Positions 1 through 11,985 of a DNA stretch of 64,000 nucleotides are shown one piece after another. The number at the start of each line of letters is the position of its first letter. Position 1 is the first letter of the stretch. Below the pieces are notes generated by a model. The model did no database searches. It was not told the DNA's origin and saw only the letters and a list, made by a program, of their open reading frames with translations. The position numbers and the translations under genes were made by a program. Origin of the DNA: Utricularia gibba (taxonomy: Eukaryota; Streptophyta; Magnoliopsida; Lamiales; Lentibulariaceae); contig NEEC01000013.1 of the NCBI GenBank assembly GCA_002189035.1, positions 1,922,001-1,986,000 of the forward strand. Direction: 5' to 3'.

Positions 1-1547
1 AGATGTGTAAATAAGATAAATAATGAAATAGTAGAAATTGATGTGGTTGGGTTAATAGCGAAGTAAGTTTGTAATGTTTGATAAATAATTTTACAAGGAT
101 AAAAAAAAAAAGAAAATGAGAATTCAGTGATTCCCACGTACCATGCAATGACACATCATCATTATTACACAATGAACAAAAGATGCTGTGTCCGCTCGTA
201 CGGTCCACATCCTATCGCTTTTATGATGTCCATACCTTAAGTTAGGTAAACACACACAACTAACCGCCCTGCTTACTTATTACTCTCATTTATTCAAAAA
301 AAATTGGATGTGTATTTTGTTTCTATCTCAGACATTAAATTCATTTTTATTACAAAATGTCATCTTTTGAAATAATTCTAAGTTTTCACCACACCCAACA
401 AACACGAGTTAATTTGAAAAATACCCACTGTAATTTAACTATATGATAAAAGTATTCATCTTATGTTAAAAAAATAGTTTTAATGTATAAGAGATACTAG
501 TACAATAGATACTTTAATAAAAGACCCAACAAACATAGCATATGAGACTACTGGAGTACATGTGGTTGGTCATCCCGACCCGACCCGACCTCGTAAACAG
601 TGGCTGAGGTTGAAGTATTTTTTGAGAGGGATCCATTTGTAGGATTATTTTGAATTAAAAAAATAAATACTTATAGCTGGTTTGCAAATGCTTTTGTACT
701 TCAATAGGATTGGAGAAGGTAAAGGGACAGCCCCATGGATATTTATATGGGGAACATGGATGGTCATTGTCTCCTTCTCCCCTCCGTACATGGGTTGGTG
801 GCTATGGTTTTAAATAAGATATATTAATTGTAAATTTGAAAAAAAATGACATCAATGGAAAAGGTTTGTGATAGAAGTATGAATCTCACGTTGGTTACAG
901 ATGAATAAAAAATATAAAATTGAATAAAATGATTACGCAAATCTTACATGATATATTTTTTTCAACATGGTAAAAATTCTTAACATGAACTCCAAAGTTA
1001 AAAAGAATGTAAAATTATTAAGGTTGTATATTCAAAACAAATAATATTGTATAAATTGTAAAGATATTTTTGTTATGTTCAAATCGAATAATATTAAAAA
1101 TTAGTGTTTGGTAGTATTAGAGTGGGCGAAGTCCAATCCAATGGGCTCAATAAAGGCCCAAATGTGAAAGGTGGGGGAATGTGGGGCTAGATGGGCTCCG
1201 CCACGTGGTAGTTTTTTAATGGTAAAATATTTTAATAAAATAGTAATTGATACATTGATGGTTGGGAATTCATAAATTTGATAACATTTTAATAAAATTG
1301 ATTATCTTTAATATTAATTTTCTGTATTGATATTTAAATAAATTGAGTATCGATAAATTTATAAATCATCCAATGATATTTTACAATGTTGGAGGTGATA
1401 TCTGGTGCGGTAAACTCCAGCGAAGAACGGGTGCACCGTCGCTGTGACTGGAAACTGGAAGCATTTCGGTTACCGAGTCCCATCATTATTCTTCATTCTG
1501 CATGTATTCAAAGTGTCTGACTGTGCAAAGGCTGGACAGATTCATTC
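1..1547. other. AT-rich intergenic stretch
   Basis: No coding exon was recognised here. The stretch is mostly AT-rich, with a short CCCGA direct repeat near 575-592. GC content rises after about 1,130, where promoter-like motifs occur (see the separate entry at 1,142-1,207). Confidence 0.6.
1142..1207. promoter_or_regulatory. Cluster of site II motifs and a G-box
   Basis: TGGGCT occurs at 1142-1147, GGCCCA at 1155-1160, TGGGCT at 1192-1197 and a CACGTG G-box at 1202-1207. Site II (TGGGCC/T) motifs are TCP targets in promoters of growth-related plant genes, and G-boxes bind bZIP/bHLH factors. The cluster lies 340-400 bp before a small plus-strand ORF at 1548, which is the only nearby candidate target. 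The promoter role is inferred from motif clustering alone. Confidence 0.4.
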
Positions 1548-1697
1548 ATGTCTCCGTACGATTCTGAATCCGGTGATCTTGTTTTTTCAGAGTTTCCCGT
1601 TCCGAGCGCACTCTTCGATCTCCGAGAAATCCAGGAATTCATCGAAACCGCTGCCCAGCAGAAACCTGTGAAAACACCGACAGTTTACAGCTTCTGA
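1548..1697 (+). CDS. Candidate small protein, 49 aa, unknown
   Basis: This is an ATG-to-TGA frame of 50 codons with protein-like composition: it starts MSPYDSESG and has an acidic/hydrophobic middle (FDLREIQEFIE). I do not recognise the family. It ends 31 bp from the stop of the opposing phosphohexomutase gene, so the two would be convergent. Site II and G-box motifs lie 340-400 bp upstream. An alternative reading is that the sequence from about 1592 is a terminal exon, because a pyrimidine-rich tract ending in CAG precedes it. It could also be chance. No transcript evidence is available from sequence. Confidence 0.3.
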   Translation: MSPYDSESGDLVFSEFPVPSALFDLREIQEFIETAAQQKPVKTPTVYSF

Positions 1698-1727
1698 TTT
1701 GAGGCGACGAAGAGTTCGAATCTGAAT

Positions 1728-3899
1728 TCAACGCCGGGAGTTCAGTCGATCATACTTGTCTAAGAGAGATGAAGCCATGGCTTGGCAGCCGCCTCGGATC
1801 GTTGACTGCATGTTCACAGCAATATTCGGGTTGTGGATGCTCTGCCGGAGATGGATCCACCCGTACTCCCCATGCTCTGCATCTGAAACCTTGGCCCTGA
1901 ATTTCAAAACATGGGAATGCATACGCTGTGAACTTGAAAATCCATGAAACCCTCTTCACAAAACCCCAACTTGAATGGCTTACCTGTACATGTAGGCGTC
2001 GATGGGGGCGGGGGAGTCACCGGTGTCCACCAAGCAGCCTTCACTCACCCGACAGTCTCCGCAGGAGTCCATTTCCCATCCTTTCAGTGATCCTCCCTGC
2101 CGACAGCAATGCCTGAATAACGATGAATTTGCAATGAAATGTCTGTGATCATTGCTTTTACCTCCAAGAACAGCCTGAATCCTTCTATTATCTCCACTGC
2201 CCTGGTTTTGCTGAACTGGGGCTCGCAGACAATGTTCATCCTCAGTTCCGTAGACTCCAGAGGCTCCTCAAAGTCTTTTATCAAGCTTCCAATACCTTCC
2301 TCGATTCCTTGGAGCTTCATTCTTACCATTTCAATGATGATCTTCACCACTGTATATGCACCTGCAAGTTCCTCCCATTTCAGTAACGAGATTACAGATG
2401 CACATACAGTGTTCTATAGATTTACCATCATCGAGAAAGTGATTCTCCTTCAAGGCACCATGGCCAGAAGTTTCCATCATGAGATGTGTCTCAATTCCTT
2501 GCTCATTTAGCCTCACTCCTTTATCAATCACATTCCTGTATCCAACTCTGTACAAGCAGTGAGCTCCTCCTCTCTGTGTGATAAACTTTGTCAACCCAAC
2601 ACTTGTTCTAGCATCAGTCACTACACAGGTATTTGGATGCTCCTTCAAAACAATGGCTGCTACTAGAGCTATCAGTCTGTCGCCATTAATGGGGTTTCCC
2701 TCTTTATCCACCACACCACTCCGATCGACATCCGTGTCGAAAACAATGCCTAGACTAGCGTTGTGTTGAAGCACAGCCGATCGGGTAACGGCCATCGCCG
2801 TTTTGTCCTCCGGATTCGGCATATGGTTCGGAAACATCCCATCCGGGTTGAGATGGAGTGATCCAAATGTGTCGGCTCCTAGCCTGTCCAGTACGTCCCA
2901 AGTGAAGAACCCCCCTGATCCATTCCCAGCATTCACAATTATCTGCAGTTTTTGAGTTGAAATATCATATGAAAGCAACAAAAAATGAGATCTTTTCCTT
3001 GGTTTTTCGCAAAGTGAACCTGGAATCCCTGAAGAGGGGTGTCGTAGTGCTGGGGATGGTTCACTCCTTGCTTGATCACTTCTCGGAGATGCCTACTGTA
3101 GGCGCTCATGAAGTCGACCTTCAATGGCGGAATCCGAAGAGCAGTCGACACACTCGCGAAACGGTTCGCATATTTCAGTGCGGCTCTGTTACATATCTCC
3201 TCCACCTCCGGCGATGTCAGGCCGCCTTTCTTTGTAAAGAATTTCAAACCGTTGCGTGTGTACGGCAGGTGTGATGCGGTCATCTGTCACCAAGTTCTCT
3301 GTTTTTATAAGTTCTGTGCTTGGTACTCTACCTTATAAATGCTTTTGGTTTGTTTCTTTTGTTATACTCACCATGATCGAGGCATCGTACTCAAATGGCG
3401 ACAAAATGGTGCTCATGAAGCACGCCGGCGTAGTAGCCAGTCCCATATCGTAGACTTGGCAGCCGGCGCGGCCGAGTCCGGCGAACACCGCGGCGCTCAA
3501 CACGGCACCGGAAATCCTGGGATCCTTTCCGAAGGACACCCTCGGCACGGCATCTTTCGCCAATCCTGAACCCACCCACTCGCCGAAGCTCTCTGCGATG
3601 GCTTCCACGGCAGGTGGCGTCAGGTTCACCGACCGCCCTTTCTCCCCTTCCAGAGCCACCCCACGAACGTCGGATCCGTTCTGCAGCCGTCTGATCTTAT
3701 CCATCTCCTCATCTTCCACAAGTACAGCTTCATCTTGCCGGGCGGTTGTGGAATGAGACACCAAACGTACTGCAAGTTTAGTTGAAGAAAATGGAAGGAA
3801 TACAGCATTGTGAGGAGATGGCTTTGCGTTCGCAAAAAATGAAACTCTTGGTTTAAACTGCAGAAACTGGGCTGCCGTTGAAGACGAAGCAGCAGCCAT
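1728..3899 (-). CDS. Phosphoglucomutase/phosphomannomutase-family protein, plastid-type
   Basis: Six exons on the minus strand: 3899-3372, 3283-3020, 2942-2426, 2361-2162, 2096-1984 and 1896-1728 (1,791 nt, 596 aa), all with GT-AG borders and consistent phases. The protein belongs to the alpha-D-phosphohexomutase superfamily and resembles the Arabidopsis At1g70820-type proteins. The catalytic-serine loop TASHLPYTRNG lies at about 178-188, the metal-binding loop DTDVDRSG at 333-340 and the sugar-binding motif METSGHGA at 420-427. These are the three landmark loops of enzymes that move phosphate between C1 and C6 of hexoses. The Ser/Ala-rich first 40 residues look like a plastid transit peptide, so stromal location is inferred. 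The exact hexose substrate cannot be read from sequence. No defect was seen. Confidence 0.93.
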
Positions 3900-5281
3900 T
3901 GGAATTGTGAATGGTCTCTGAACATCTTCCGCTCTTCTTCAGCCAAGCGATTAAGTAGATAAGATGGTGATATCAGTGGACGAGAATCCATAACTTGTTA
4001 CATGCAAATCAGACAGATATAACACATGTGGCAACCAAGTTCCCCATTTGCACGAAGATATTTTTGTCCCATTTCATCATCAAAACACTAACCTTCAGGT
4101 AACCCCGCTGCGCAAAATAACCTGCGCTCTCACCAAAATCTTACATGCTCCAAGTAGCATGTCGCTCTTCTTGCAGAATCAGGACAGCATTGTCCAAATA
4201 TCGCAAGAACAGGCCAAGAAAAGGAACAACAGTTGCACCAACAGTCACCCTTCTCATCTGAATCTGAATACAAAGCAGCATCAGGATGAATCAGCAAATG
4301 CGATCTGATGATGAAAACATCAAGATCGCTAGTTGATGCTTAATGGGCCACACAATAACAGTTCATGGGCCGTAAACTGCAGATTCGGATAGCCCAATCC
4401 AGCCGTAACCCAAATATCTTTATTGGGCTTTCTCCAAATCCGTAAACCTTTCCAATGTGAATATTTCTCACAATTAAAAAAATTTCATAAAATCAAATAA
4501 TCATAATTTACCTATTAAACACACAATCACAAATTAAGCTCTATGTTATAATTTATTTAAATTTCAAATAATTTACCAAATGTAATGACCTACTCTAAAA
4601 AAAAAATTGCTCATACAAAATTAAAGAATATATTTCTATATAAATTGTTTAATTATCCCATTTTTAATTGATAAGATTCGTCTAAAATCCTTAAACTTAT
4701 TTTTAGTTTGGTCTTTCCACTCCCTTTGGAAATTATGCATCCTCTATGAGGTTTGCCCCATCATTGATTATAAATTCGGGTTTAATTCTGATATAAAATA
4801 TATCAAAATAAATGATTTTTTTTTCAAGTATTTTTTTGATAAAAAATGTTAATAAACTATAAAATAAAAATTTTAAAAAATGAATTTCTCTTTCATCCTA
4901 AAAAAATATTTTTAAAAGAATAAAACCAAATATATCCTAATTTAATCAATTTTTAAGGTACGAGGGATGAAATTGCTAGCTTGAACATGATCTGCATCTG
5001 GAATATGACTAATTAGGATATGGCCCCCACAGTTTTGCAGGTTTAGGTAAATGGTCCCCTACTAATGATAAATTACTCAGTGGAACCCCAAATGTGAATC
5101 ATTTTCAAGTATGCAAAAACGAGAGCCTCTTATTGCTGTAAAATTAAAAAACACATCCACAAAGAAATAGAAATTCGAAATTTCACCCACTCCCCTATCA
5201 GGAATTCACCGCAGATCCAATCTGTATCAAGGACCTTCAGATTCCGGCGCCCGGCGCGCGTCGGGGCTGTGCAAATTTCGG
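3900..5281. other. Spacer between phosphohexomutase and DELLA genes
   Basis: It holds the 5' leader and promoter of the phosphohexomutase gene on the left and the 3' flank of the DELLA gene on the right. Bases 4,440-4,980 are very AT-rich. No coding exon was recognised. Confidence 0.6.
4344..4429. promoter_or_regulatory. Four site II (TGGGCC/T) motifs upstream of the phosphohexomutase gene
   Basis: TGGGCC occurs at 4344-4349 and 4366-4371, AGCCCA at 4391-4396 and TGGGCT at 4424-4429, all 445-530 bp before the start codon at 3899. Clustered site II elements are typical of plant promoters for organelle-directed and growth-related genes. That fits the predicted plastid protein, but the function is inferred from motifs only. 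Confidence 0.5.
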
Positions 5282-7005
5282 TCAGTTCCTCGCGGAAGAG
5301 GCGTCGCTCATTGCCCAGGCGGTGGTGGAGATCAGTGGCCGAGAATGCCAACCCAACATCAAGCACCCGTTGTTCTCCTCTACACTGTATCCGTCGCCGC
5401 CGAAGACGGCGAGGAGCATAATCGCTTGTTTGTAGACATTGGAGCCCAGATGAACGGGTTGGAATCCGGCGGAATTGAAGCGGTTTCTCCATTGTATCAA
5501 CGACTCGTGTCTCTCAATTCGATCGGCGCCTTCACAAGCGACGACATTGAAAATCTGCTGCCCTAAATACGCCTCGCTCATCATCTTATTCTTACGGCTG
5601 AGCGCCACATCGGGGCCGCCGCCACCGTCGCAGGTTTCAAGAGAATCGAAGAGGGTGGAGTAGTAGTGCAGAGCTTCGGTGAAGCGGTCCAAGAAACAGC
5701 TACTGTTGTGGTTGGCCTCCTGCTCAACAACCGTCAAAATCTCCGGCTTCACTTCCCGGATGACTCGCAGAACCTTGTCGATCGCTCCAGGCTTCGCAAG
5801 CAATTGATGCAACTCGAAAATGGAGTTTACAGCTACAGTTTCATCTTCTCTGATATCCAACAGAAGGGCATCCAGATCAGCTAATGAATTCGCTACAAAA
5901 CCTCTGTATTCGAACTGAACATTGATGGTTTTGGCGAACTGGGCTAATCTGAATCCAACTTCGTGCAAATAATCGTTGTCATCCGGCGAGGGAGGACCGA
6001 TTCCGGTGAGACGGAAAGTGGGGGACCGCCCTGTCTGAAAGCTAGCGCTTGAAGAAGCGCTGGCCATTGCATCCCCTGCTTCATACTGAAATCAATGACA
6101 CGGACATGGCTTTTGCCTGCAAAAGCTTCAAGAATTGCTTGATTCGCAGTGAAATGAGCAAATTTGAGATATGGGCAAGTTTCGTAGAAGTGCATCTGCA
6201 ACATATCGGTGAAATGATAGTCCTGAGGCTGATGGTTCATGGGGTAGATTCTGTAAATTCTTCTAGCCAAAGCTTCTGCGAAATATGTGGCCACTTTTCG
6301 CATAGCTCCAGTTTGAGAAACGGCAAAGAAAGCGATGTTCTTCACCAACGCTTCTGCTAATTTGAAATTCTCCTCCTGCACAGCTTCTGCACACGCCATT
6401 AAAGTATGGACGAGCCTGATTCCATTTTCCTGAGAATCAATCAGGATCGACCGCCGGGGCGGCGAGGGCTCACCCCGCAACGTTTTCGCTTTCTTCGCCG
6501 GCGGCTGATGCTGATTCCTGCTCTCCGGCGAAGGTTGGTGAAACTGGGTATTAGCAAAAACAGCTTTTCCGGGTATAGCGATGAGATCCGACCCAAAATC
6601 AAGGTCAGCCGCTGCCAACCCCCGGTTGCTATCAGCGGCGGAAGATTCAAGAAAAAGATCCAGAGAGGAGTCGAAGTCGAGTTCCGGCAAAGGGCCGAGC
6701 CCAGAAAGCATATACTCAAGCCAGGAAGATAGATCCGAGGGATTACAATGAAGAGTATCATCCATAGAACCGAGCTGCGAATACCCACCAGCCGCGGCGT
6801 CCCCCATGGCCGCTTCAATCTGATGAATCTTCTGAGCCACATCCGCCATGTCCGATGCCCTGACCTTATACCCCAACACCCCGAAAAGCTCATCATCAAT
6901 CCCTCCCTCCTCCAACCCCCGCTGCCTCATCCTACCTTCATCCATGAAAGAAGAACTCCCAGAACCAGAAAAATTATCCTCGGAAACCAGATTCTCCCTC
7001 TTCAT
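5282..7005 (-). CDS. DELLA-type GRAS transcriptional regulator, apparent 1-bp frameshift
   Basis: Single-exon gene, as usual for DELLA proteins, of about 574 aa. The N-terminal part holds a DELLA-like motif ([11 protein letters not shown], residues 38-48) and a second gibberellin-perception motif (TLHCNPSDL, about 84-92). The GRAS domain follows: leucine-rich region, VHIID-type motif ([14 protein letters not shown]), PFYRE-like region ([11 protein letters not shown]), RVER ([11 protein letters not shown]) and terminal SAW-like TTAWAM. DELLA proteins repress gibberellin responses in the nucleus until the GID1 receptor triggers their destruction. Reading from 7005 fails at 6024-6020, a run of five G on the plus strand; the rest is open in the next frame to 5282. 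One missing base explains this, probably an assembly error (see findings). Both GID1-contact motifs differ from the usual DELLA and TVHYNP, which could weaken hormone sensing. Confidence 0.9.
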
Positions 7006-10000
7006 CGCCCCTCCTCGGAACCAATAAAAAACGAAAACAGGATGAAATGGAATCAGAGCATTGGGTTAACGTGCTTAGGTATTCACAAAGTTACCCTCCG
7101 TCTCCGGGATTCCTCTGTTTGAGAAAGTGAGAGAAGATGGGGCACCGAGGGGTCAGTGCGTGGGCATCGCAGAGAAGAGTGTGCTGTTGGCGGGGCGGGG
7201 AAAGAGGTAATAATTACTAATGGTGGTACGAATCTATACAAAGAAAATTATCCACACCAAATTCAAGAACACAATATATTTATTTAATAAATAAACATGA
7301 AAAATAATATAAAATCATTGTACTTCTTGGTATTTTAAATACCATTATCTCACACAAATTATTAATTAATAATAAATTGCGCTATCAACAGTTTTATAAA
7401 GGTGAATAAGGAGTTTTTTGGTATTTTAGAGTTTATGGGGCGTGGAGGGAGGACACTTGCCAAAGCGCACAGATCGATGATAACGAGATTTCAGTTTCGG
7501 AACTGCCCCAGCAACAGGGGACAAATTGACCAAAGGACCCCCGCCAACCGCCGTCAACATCCCTCCGCTACCTCCGTTATTGATACTGCCCAACAGTTAA
7601 CGCCGTTGCACTCCCCGTCCGTTAGTGTGACGACTACCCTTTTTTATTAGAAATAAGAAATAAATAAATTATCCTTAAGTTAAATTATTAAATATATTAA
7701 TTAATTATATAAATCATATTCATTGATATCTCATAAATTATAATTTATCATATACTGAATATTCAATTCATCTTAATAGTTTATTATTTTATTTATTCCA
7801 AAAAATCCCACTTATTTCATGTTATTTAATATCAAAATAAGGGAAAAAAACTAAAATCACCATAAAGACTTTCCTAAACCTATTTAGAAAAATGACCAAA
7901 CTGCATTTATCTCTAATATACTATAGGAGTGTTCTGAAAAATTTTTAAAATCTATTTCTACTTTTCAAAAGTAAAACTAATATTGTTCTAAAATATTTTT
8001 AATTGTAAAAATAATTCTATCAAAAATATTTTTAAAATTATAACTACAAAAGTTATTTTTAAAAAAGTAAGGAGTTGATTAATTTTACTTTTTATTTCTA
8101 TTTTTCAAAAGTAATTTTGAAAAGTATAAACAGGTTTAAAAAATTTTCCAAAACACTGCTTACGACTATTTTTTATATATACAATAGATATTAATTCTTG
8201 ACCCTTTTTTGTAATAAACCCATTTTTTCTCCATAATATTTACTATTTTTAAAAATATTATACCATGATAGGCTATGTTCTCCACATGAAGGCCGCTACA
8301 TGTCAAGTTGGGTAGACTATGTTCTAGTGTACCGAATGTGGTCTCGTGCGAGACTGTCACACGATGGACATTGATGTGAATCTTGATTAAACTGTAACTT
8401 AATTTAAAAAAACATTAGTGGCAAAGGATGATTGTCTCATCTAGTGTTAATCAGCCACTATAATTGAGCATGAGTCCCATCAGCCTATCAGGTGACATGA
8501 CCACTTGAGTAATATCAACTTTTTTGTTGATAATGATGTATATTAATGACACACAATTATCTCCTACAGTCTCTAAACATGATTTAATGATCTCAAGATT
8601 CACTTTGATTTCTTTTTTTTTTCTAGAAGTTATTTTAATAAAACAGAATTTGAATGTATAACATTTAAACTACCCTTTGGAGAATTAATTTTTGAGAATT
8701 ATTTATGAAAAATTAGAAACTATAGTTATGGAGATTATTAAATTTTTTAAAAAATTATTTTTATGTTTAATGATAAAATTATTTTTAAAATATGATTTAA
8801 TTATATTTGATAATAAAATTATTCTTGAAGTTTTTTTTTCCAATATTCATTATAAACATATACTATATCATTAAAACCTTTTTTTCTTTTATGAACTATT
8901 ATTTTTTACTTTTTTTAATAAATAAATTTTTTAAATAATCGATTACCGATAATTTTTAATAAATCAAATTTTAAAAAAATGGGATTAGCAAAAGCAGGGT
9001 AATGAAATCGATGAGCGAGATGGAAGAGGAGTTGGGATGGGGACCAGTCAATACAGTGGTGGAGGTGGATAAGGAAGGAGAAGAAAGCGGATGGAGGAGA
9101 AGAGTGGGGCTCAACTCAGAAAGGGATGCGTCAGTTCATCCAAACCCTACCTTTCGCTCAACAGTAATTCCAGAGAGATGAAAAAAGGGGGGAAATGGAA
9201 CAGAACCCGTAAGTTCAATTTTCTTTTTCTTTTTCTTTTAATGAAATCATGGATGCGGTGTCATCTCCTCCCGCTTTAATAAAATATATATATGCGCGGC
9301 ATATGTTCGACGTAATGCCTCAGAGAGATGCAGCCGTACGAGGAAATTGAGGATCATGATTGCAATTATGCCTTTCTTTTTATCTACAAAATAATTCATT
9401 GGTGGAGCACAAGAGCTGTTCGGCGTAATGGTTAACAGGGGAAAAGCCAGCCAGGGGTGGCGAGTAAAATGGTGGATCATGCATTTTATGAGAGTGTCAG
9501 ATTATTTCCATGGCGGGGAGAATGCAGCAGCAGCAGCATTGAAGAAGTCAGGGTTAAAAGCAGGGCCTTGATAAATCTACAGACTCGGCAGCAAAATCAG
9601 TGAATTTGGTGGAAAAGAGATATGTGAGCATAAAAATTGGGTAAGAAAAGTAAGAGCAGTAGAGCGTGTTAGCAGAAGAGAATTGAGGGGTCACTGAAAA
9701 CCACCTTTCCAAATAGGGAAATCTAAGCATCGATGATGTTGTCACGTGAAACGTGGGCCATCACCTTTGCAGGGGGAGACATGAAAATGATGGACATGAG
9801 AAAGAATTTATGGCGTTGAGAGGAACCACTGTGGTTTTTGGCTTAGGAAATTGAGGTGAAGAGCCAGGGAATACTGAAGCGTCTTGAAAATGGGTAAAGA
9901 AAAAATCTGAATGGGAAACTGTGGGTGGAAGGCGCTGCTGCTGCATCATTCAATACGTTGGTCAGCTCACTGTGTGTTTGGCCTGAAACATCTGCCACGA

Positions 10001-10290
10001 AATAGACATGTAGTGCAGTCAGTACTTAGCATGGAAATGGAAGGGTATTTGTGTTCATTGGGTTTCAATGGTGGATCAGTCAAAGCATTGTTGCATGTTC
10101 AATTGCCTAAAAGCTCTAGAAGAGACAGAGGAGCTGGGAAACCGTAGATTGCCACGGAACAAGGATCGTATTCAATCGAGCATTGCCTGGATATTGGGTC
10201 ACTCTGTGTTCAATATGTTCAGGAACTCCGGCCAAAAATGAGGCCTGTTCATGAAATACTACCAACAAGGCCGTTGAAATAATCTTAAAT
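7006..10290. other. Long spacer upstream of the DELLA gene, no gene recognised
   Basis: The first 200 bp are the DELLA 5' leader/promoter side. Bases 7,640-8,990 are extremely AT-rich. Bases 9,000-10,290 have higher GC and look unlike the neighbouring spacer, with several short frames on both strands (for example 9,911-10,147 plus and 9,761-9,949 minus), but none shows a known domain or a plausible splice chain. This part may be 3' flank of the JAZ remnant or an untranslated transcript. Confidence 0.5.
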
Positions 10291-10429
10291 CTGGTATTTG
10301 TAGAAGACCATCAGGCAATCCTGGTCGTTGATCATGGACTAAACGTCGCCGGTGTTCTCCTTGCCGGAGCTGGTTCCAGCACCTTAGACTGTAGCCGCAG
10401 CGACTTCCGGGCCGTCCCAGTCAGCAGCA

Positions 10430-11388
10430 GACTTCTTCTCCATCATCATATGGCGTAGCACTCAGTAAGTACCCTGGATTCAATACCAGTTTATAAAATC
10501 AAGTAGATGATCCCTGAATGATCATAGCAGACGAGGGATGGTAGCTCTCCTTGCGTTTCTCCAGGAATCGGGCCATGAAAGCTTCACGGCCCCTGAGAGA
10601 AACGGCTGGCGGAACATTCGTGGAATCAATGGAGACGGGCTCGGTGGCCGGAGTTTGGAACACGGACACGGCACGACTTTTAGAGCTTCATTTCCAAGCC
10701 TTACATATGATCGGGCGTGACTTAAACTCCATGAAATTTGAAAAACTACAGAGAGACGAATGCTTGTGAAAAAATTAAGCTCACGGTGGAGAGAGATCTG
10801 TCTATCTGACTTATCCGGCGTGATTTCATCGTAAACGGTCATGGCTCCACCGTAGAATATGGTTAATTAAACATCTACTTTATATTCGTTCCCTTATTCT
10901 TCTTCAGGCAGTAACATATCGGAAGAAATCAGATTCATCCTCTTTGAAAAGTTTTATTTTTACACTTCACGCTTGTTCTGTTCCTCAGATTCCACAGATG
11001 AAAACCGGAGGGCCAAAGGTTGTTCTGAAACAGAGGCGGAGCTCCGGCCAAATCCTGCTGCGAACGGAGCAAACAGAAAATTGTCAACAAAACCCCATTT
11101 CCTCTACTACCCATCACACAAGATCGGTTTTTCTCAACTGGGCTTTAGCCAGACACACAGAATCAGAACAAATGAATTCTCAAGTTCAACAAAAAAAACC
11201 CACAACAGAAATCGCTGAAGTTAGCAGAATCGAAACCAGACGAGAAAAAGAAACCTCATTACATTGTGAAGTCAAGACAAACTTTCATTTCGAAAGCTTA
11301 CTAGAATCTTGAGAAGGTCCTTCGACGATCTCCTCATTGACTCTTCAACAGGCTTCTTGGAACTCAGACCCAAAAAGTCCCTCTCCGT
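10430..11388 (-). pseudogene. Degenerate JAZ/TIFY jasmonate repressor gene (JAZ3-like)
   Basis: Several fragments lie in the correct order on the minus strand. At 11388-11302 a 29-codon block reads ERDFLGLSSKKPVEES..., the JAZ3/4/9-type N-terminus, with a GTAAGC donor after it; the expected ATG is ACG. A weak second block lies at about 11054-10972. At 10867-10810 the TIFY core TIFYGGAMTVYDEITPDK appears with an in-frame stop just before it and no acceptor. At 10609-10546 a Jas-type motif ends in MARFLEKRKE. The roughly 150-residue centre of a JAZ3 protein has no room between blocks two and three. JAZ proteins bind COI1 and MYC factors through Jas and bind NINJA through TIFY. With a lost start, lost splice sites and missing exons this copy is probably dead. 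Confidence 0.75.
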
Positions 11389-11985
11389 GTATCAGAAAAC
11401 CCGAAGGGGTGGTAGCTGGCGGAAATAAAAATAAAATATTATAAAAAATCATAAATTATTAATAATTGATTAAAACCAATATTTTTGAATATGATGTATA
11501 ATTATGTTTAACTTATGTATGTCCATCCGACTCATCGTTTCCTTAATTTCAATACTTAGAAAAACGATGCATAAAATAACACAGAATGAAGAAGAAACGC
11601 TTGTCTCATGTGTTATTAGAAAAAAAAAGTAGGTTTTACGGAACTACTTTTTTTAATTTTTTTTAAAAATGATGATATATGCATTATTTTACTATAAAAT
11701 ACGTCAGAATACAAATCATTCACATGGTGATGGTGCTTCACGCACAACGAGACAACGAGTGGAGCTTAGAGAGAGGGAACCAAAGAGGAAGAAAAAGAGA
11801 AGTTCCATCAATTTTGAACTGGAAACAGCTTCTCTGGCAGAACACCGATTCTGAAAATCGTCTTCAGTTTCGTTGATTCTTGGTGCTGATAGTCGTTGAT
11901 ACAGATTCCTTGTTCCTTACAATGGCGCCGGTTTTGGGAGGATTTTTATGCGAGTTATAACGGCAACTGAGCAGATCGGGCGGGG
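11389..11985. other. Spacer and MAP70 upstream region
   Basis: An AT-rich stretch between the JAZ remnant and MAP70. It should hold the MAP70 promoter and 5' leader. No other feature was recognised. Confidence 0.5.

Noticed and set aside
4048-4308. Plus-strand frame of 86 codons upstream of the phosphohexomutase gene
   Set aside because: Composition is unlike a known protein, there are no splice partners, and it lies in the leader/promoter region of a minus-strand gene.
7402-7650. 82-codon plus-strand frame upstream of the DELLA gene
   Set aside because: It ends in low-complexity sequence and has no recognisable domain.
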